Source: Treponema sp. (GTDB lineage: Bacteria; Spirochaetota; Spirochaetia; Treponematales; Breznakiellaceae). Taken from it: a stretch of DNA of 7,483 nt. Positions 5,351 to 7,483 of the stretch are shown here, piece by piece. Numbering within the stretch: position 1 is the stretch's first letter; the number at the start of each line of letters is the position of its first letter. A model generated the notes under the pieces. The model was not told the DNA's origin, ran no database searches, and saw only the letters and a program-made list of their open reading frames with translations. The position numbers and the translations under genes were made by a program. The stretch spans positions 1-7,483 of the forward strand of contig JAISRD010000266.1 in the NCBI GenBank assembly GCA_031273835.1, given 5' to 3'.

Positions 5351-7483
5351 TCAGCTTCCCGCGGCGCTTTTCCGTAAATACCGCACCTTCATCTGGGGGG
5401 TTTCGCTGCCGTTAAACCAATTCCGGTTCAGGGTATACACCAGATCCACCTCGTCGCCTATGTCAAAGTCAACTTTGAATTTATCCGCGGCGTTCCAGTA
5501 AAGCGCGGGCCATTTGTACCTTCCCGTGTCCATGGTAAGTTTTACATGCTTTAGTTCTTCCTTTCCCATGAGCATGACATCGCTTATTTTAAGCCCCCTG
5601 GTCAGGAAGAGCAGGGGCTTGTTTTTTTCACCGTAGGGTTCAAAAAGGCCGACCAGTTTAAGTACGTAGAGTTCCTTTTTTGGGGCCTTGGGATCATCCT
5701 CGAGTTTTGAAAGATAGGACAGGGGAAGCTCGGCGTCCACCGAAAGTTCCTCCGCCTCTTCCTTAAGTTCTATATTCGCCGAAATCCTCTCAAGCCCCTC
5801 AACAAAGCTTTCCCAGTTGTTCCGGTCCATACTGAACCCGGCGGCAAAGGGGTGCCCCCCGTAGTTGGTAAAAAGATCGGCGCACTGGTCCAGCAGGAAG
5901 AGCAGATCGTAGCCCCGGACGGAACGGAGGGACCCGGTGGCGCTTTCCCCGGCGAAGGAAACCACCAGGGCGGGTACGTTGAAACGCTGGCTGAGCCTGT
6001 TGGCGATAAGCCCCGTGATCCCCCGTATGATGCCCTCGCCGTGGGCAAGGACAAAGTTCTGGTGAAAACGCCCAAGGCTTTCCTCGGCCTGCCTCAGCGC
6101 CGGCCCCCAGGCCTCGTCTTCCTTCCGTTTCCGCTCCTCGTTCATCGCGCTTATTTCATCCGCCAGGAGTTCCCGTTCCGCGGGGTTTTCACCCGCGGAA
6201 ACCGGAGTTCCCCCCAGGAGGAGCTGCACCGCTTTTTCCGGTTTTCCCATGCGGCCCGACGCGTTTATCACCGGGGTAAGCTGCCAGGAAATTTCCTCGG
6301 CGCTAAAGCGCCGCCCCGCCAGATCCTGCTTAAAGAGCAGGTCCGAGAGTCCTGGGCGGGGTTTTTCCTGCATGGACTTAAGCCCCGCCCTGACGATGAT
6401 CCTGTTTTCATCCCTCAAGGGCATGATGTCCGCTATGGTTCCCAGCGCGGCAAGCTGGAGATCCGCCCCGTTCTCGTCGTCATTAAGGCCCTCTTTCCTC
6501 TGGACAAAACTGACAAAGAGATTGACCAGCACGTCCAGTTCGCCTACTTCGGCGTAACGGCCCATGGAAGAAAGCTCCTTCAAACGGAGGAGGCTCTTTC
6601 CCGAGGCGGAAGGAATGGCCCTGCCTATTTCCGGGGCGATGTCGAGCATGGACACCTCCACGCCGCCGCCGAAGACCTTGAAAAGCTGCTTTTTCTGGAG
6701 CGCCCCGTCCCAGCAGAGTATCTGGTGGCCCGAAAGAAAGGCGGGAAGCCTGGTATCGGAAATAGCCACCATGCCGGGCACCACGGTTTCGGTGAGGGTG
6801 TCGATAAGGGCCAGATTACGGAGTTTGGCCGCCTCGACGACAAAGGCGCTGTTGACGGGCCGCAGGTTAAGCAGGCAGATGGACTGGCCGTAGACTTCGC
6901 TTTTCAGGGCGAAACGCAGGGCCGACACCAGCTTATAGGCCACGGCGCAGCCGGAAAGTTCCTTAAAGGGATAATCCCCCAGCTTCGGGTTGACCACGGC
7001 GCAGGCGTCGGGAAGGCTTTCCGGGGGGCTGTGATGATCGCTTACCACCACGTCCACCCCCAGGGCGGCGGCCCGGGCAATTTCGGCGCGGTTGGAAATT
7101 CCGCAGTCCACGGTGATAATGAGGGTCCCGTAGTCCGCGGCAAATTCCTCTACGGCCTTTACGGAAAGGCCGTAGGGATCATCCCCCATGGGGATGCGCC
7201 ACTGGACGTCGAAACCGCCGCGGCGTAAAAAATCCGTTAAAAGCGCCGTCCCGGTGATGCCGTCCACGTCCCGGTCCCCGAAAACGAGGATCTTCTCCCC
7301 CTCTTCTTTGGCGGCCAGGATGCGGTCCACCGCGTCCTCCATACCGGCTATCTGAAAGGGATTACGGAGATAGCGGAGGTCGCTTTCAAGGAAGTACTTT
7401 ATCTCCTCGCCGGTACTGATCCCCCGGCGGAGGAATATGGACGCCGTGAGGAGATCGCAGCCGTATTTTTCCGCCAGGGCCTT
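5351..7483 (-). CDS. recJ: Single-stranded-DNA-specific exonuclease RecJ, 5' end outside window
   Basis: 710 residues plus the stop are visible, and the frame is open through the right edge; the ATG at 7342 is internal, because upstream codons encode the normal RecJ N-terminus (FLRRGISTGEEIKYFL, then LRYLRNPFQIAGM). Positions are counted from the right edge. DHH-family motifs are GDRDVDG (about 69-75), TVDCG (about 124-128) and SDHH (148-151); the DHHA1 part has NASGRMG (407-413) and GGHPFAAGF (542-550); residues about 580-703 form the C-terminal OB-like domain with FEPYGEKNKP. RecJ degrades single-stranded DNA 5' to 3' in recombination and repair in the cytoplasm. The metal-binding aspartates and histidines are all present. 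The unusual feature is an extra segment of about 145 residues (about 192-340) between YKLVSALRFAL and the conserved LAALGTIADIMPLRDENR. The gene heads the visible minus-strand block and is followed after 3 nt by the M23 gene. Confidence 0.95.
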   Translation of the reverse strand, partial: KALAEKYGCDLLTASIFLRRGISTGEEIKYFLESDLRYLRNPFQIAGMEDAVDRILAAKEEGEKILVFGDRDVDGITGTALLTDFLRRGGFDVQWRIPMGDDPYGLSVKAVEEFAADYGTLIITVDCGISNRAEIARAAALGVDVVVSDHHSPPESLPDACAVVNPKLGDYPFKELSGCAVAYKLVSALRFALKSEVYGQSICLLNLRPVNSAFVVEAAKLRNLALIDTLTETVVPGMVAISDTRLPAFLSGHQILCWDGALQKKQLFKVFGGGVEVSMLDIAPEIGRAIPSASGKSLLRLKELSSMGRYAEVGELDVLVNLFVSFVQRKEGLNDDENGADLQLAALGTIADIMPLRDENRIIVRAGLKSMQEKPRPGLSDLLFKQDLAGRRFSAEEISWQLTPVINASGRMGKPEKAVQLLLGGTPVSAGENPAERELLADEISAMNEERKRKEDEAWGPALRQAEESLGRFHQNFVLAHGEGIIRGITGLIANRLSQRFNVPALVVSFAGESATGSLRSVRGYDLLFLLDQCADLFTNYGGHPFAAGFSMDRNNWESFVEGLERISANIELKEEAEELSVDAELPLSYLSKLEDDPKAPKKELYVLKLVGLFEPYGEKNKPLLFLTRGLKISDVMLMGKEELKHVKLTMDTGRYKWPALYWNAADKFKVDFDIGDEVDLVYTLNRNWFNGSETPQMKVRYLRKSAAGS
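6464..6904 (-). other. Extra domain inserted in RecJ, possibly a degenerate DnaQ-like exonuclease fold
   Basis: In canonical RecJ, the helix corresponding to YKLVSALRFAL leads within a few tens of residues to the ALGT(I/V)AD segment. Here about 145 residues lie between them. Read by eye, the insert follows the order of a DnaQ (DEDD) exonuclease: NLALIDTLTETVVPG resembles the ExoI strand, FLSGHQILCWDGALQKKQL resembles the ExoII strand and helix, MLDIAPEIGRAIPSASGKSL resembles the DTLELARRLLP-type segment, and EVGELDVLVNLFVSFVQ resembles the ExoIII helix. The ExoI acidic pair is displaced (D...E four apart instead of DxE) and the ExoIII H/Y is not evident, so if the fold is right it is probably inactive. 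The insertion itself is clear; the fold is a hypothesis. Confidence 0.4.

Noticed and set aside
5852..7228. Long plus-strand open frame of 458 codons opposite recJ
   Set aside because: It lies entirely antisense to a well-supported recJ with intact motifs. Its translation has no recognisable domain and a composition typical of the complement of GC-rich coding sequence.
1..7483. CRISPR arrays, tRNA or rRNA genes and transposase genes
   Set aside because: No regularly spaced direct repeats, no tRNA-like cloverleaf or rRNA sequence, and no transposase-like protein were seen on either strand.

Overview
The window is a GC-rich stretch of bacterial chromosome. Most of it is a dense left-pointing (minus-strand) gene block. 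A spirochaete of the Treponema type is the likeliest source. I infer this from the style of the secreted proteins (short hydrophobic signal peptides ending in A-Q, a loose lipobox), the small lysine/arginine-rich S21 protein and the general look of the recJ, M23 and von Willebrand factor A genes. No rRNA or other decisive marker is present, so the assignment is tentative.

Layout from right to left, in the direction of transcription. recJ (5' end beyond the window) is followed after 3 nt by a secreted M23/LytM-type cell-wall peptidase. A 66-nt gap holding a perfect 7-bp hairpin and a near-ideal Shine-Dalgarno leads to rpsU (ribosomal protein S21). After 3 nt comes a lipoprotein with a phosphodiester glycosidase (NAGPA) domain. 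This overlaps or abuts a membrane-anchored endonuclease/exonuclease/phosphatase (EEP) protein. The tight spacing suggests one or two co-transcribed units mixing DNA repair, translation and envelope functions. Three successive genes (rpsU, NAGPA, EEP) appear to use TTG or GTG rather than ATG starts.

From 1251 to 1850 lies a small plus-strand island with visibly lower GC. It holds two short genes resembling a type II toxin-antitoxin pair, toxin first, and is convergent with the EEP gene. Its left border is a short low-complexity sequence with two copies of CGGTTAAA, which looks like a dispersed intergenic repeat. The far left (1 to 1130, minus strand) is the 5' part of a secreted von Willebrand factor A protein that runs off the window.

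The most interesting observation is in RecJ. About 145 residues are inserted between the DHH catalytic half and the conserved ALGTIADIMPL segment. The inserted sequence has a pattern reminiscent of a degraded DnaQ-type 3'-5' exonuclease fold. This is a hypothesis read by eye and needs a profile or structure search.
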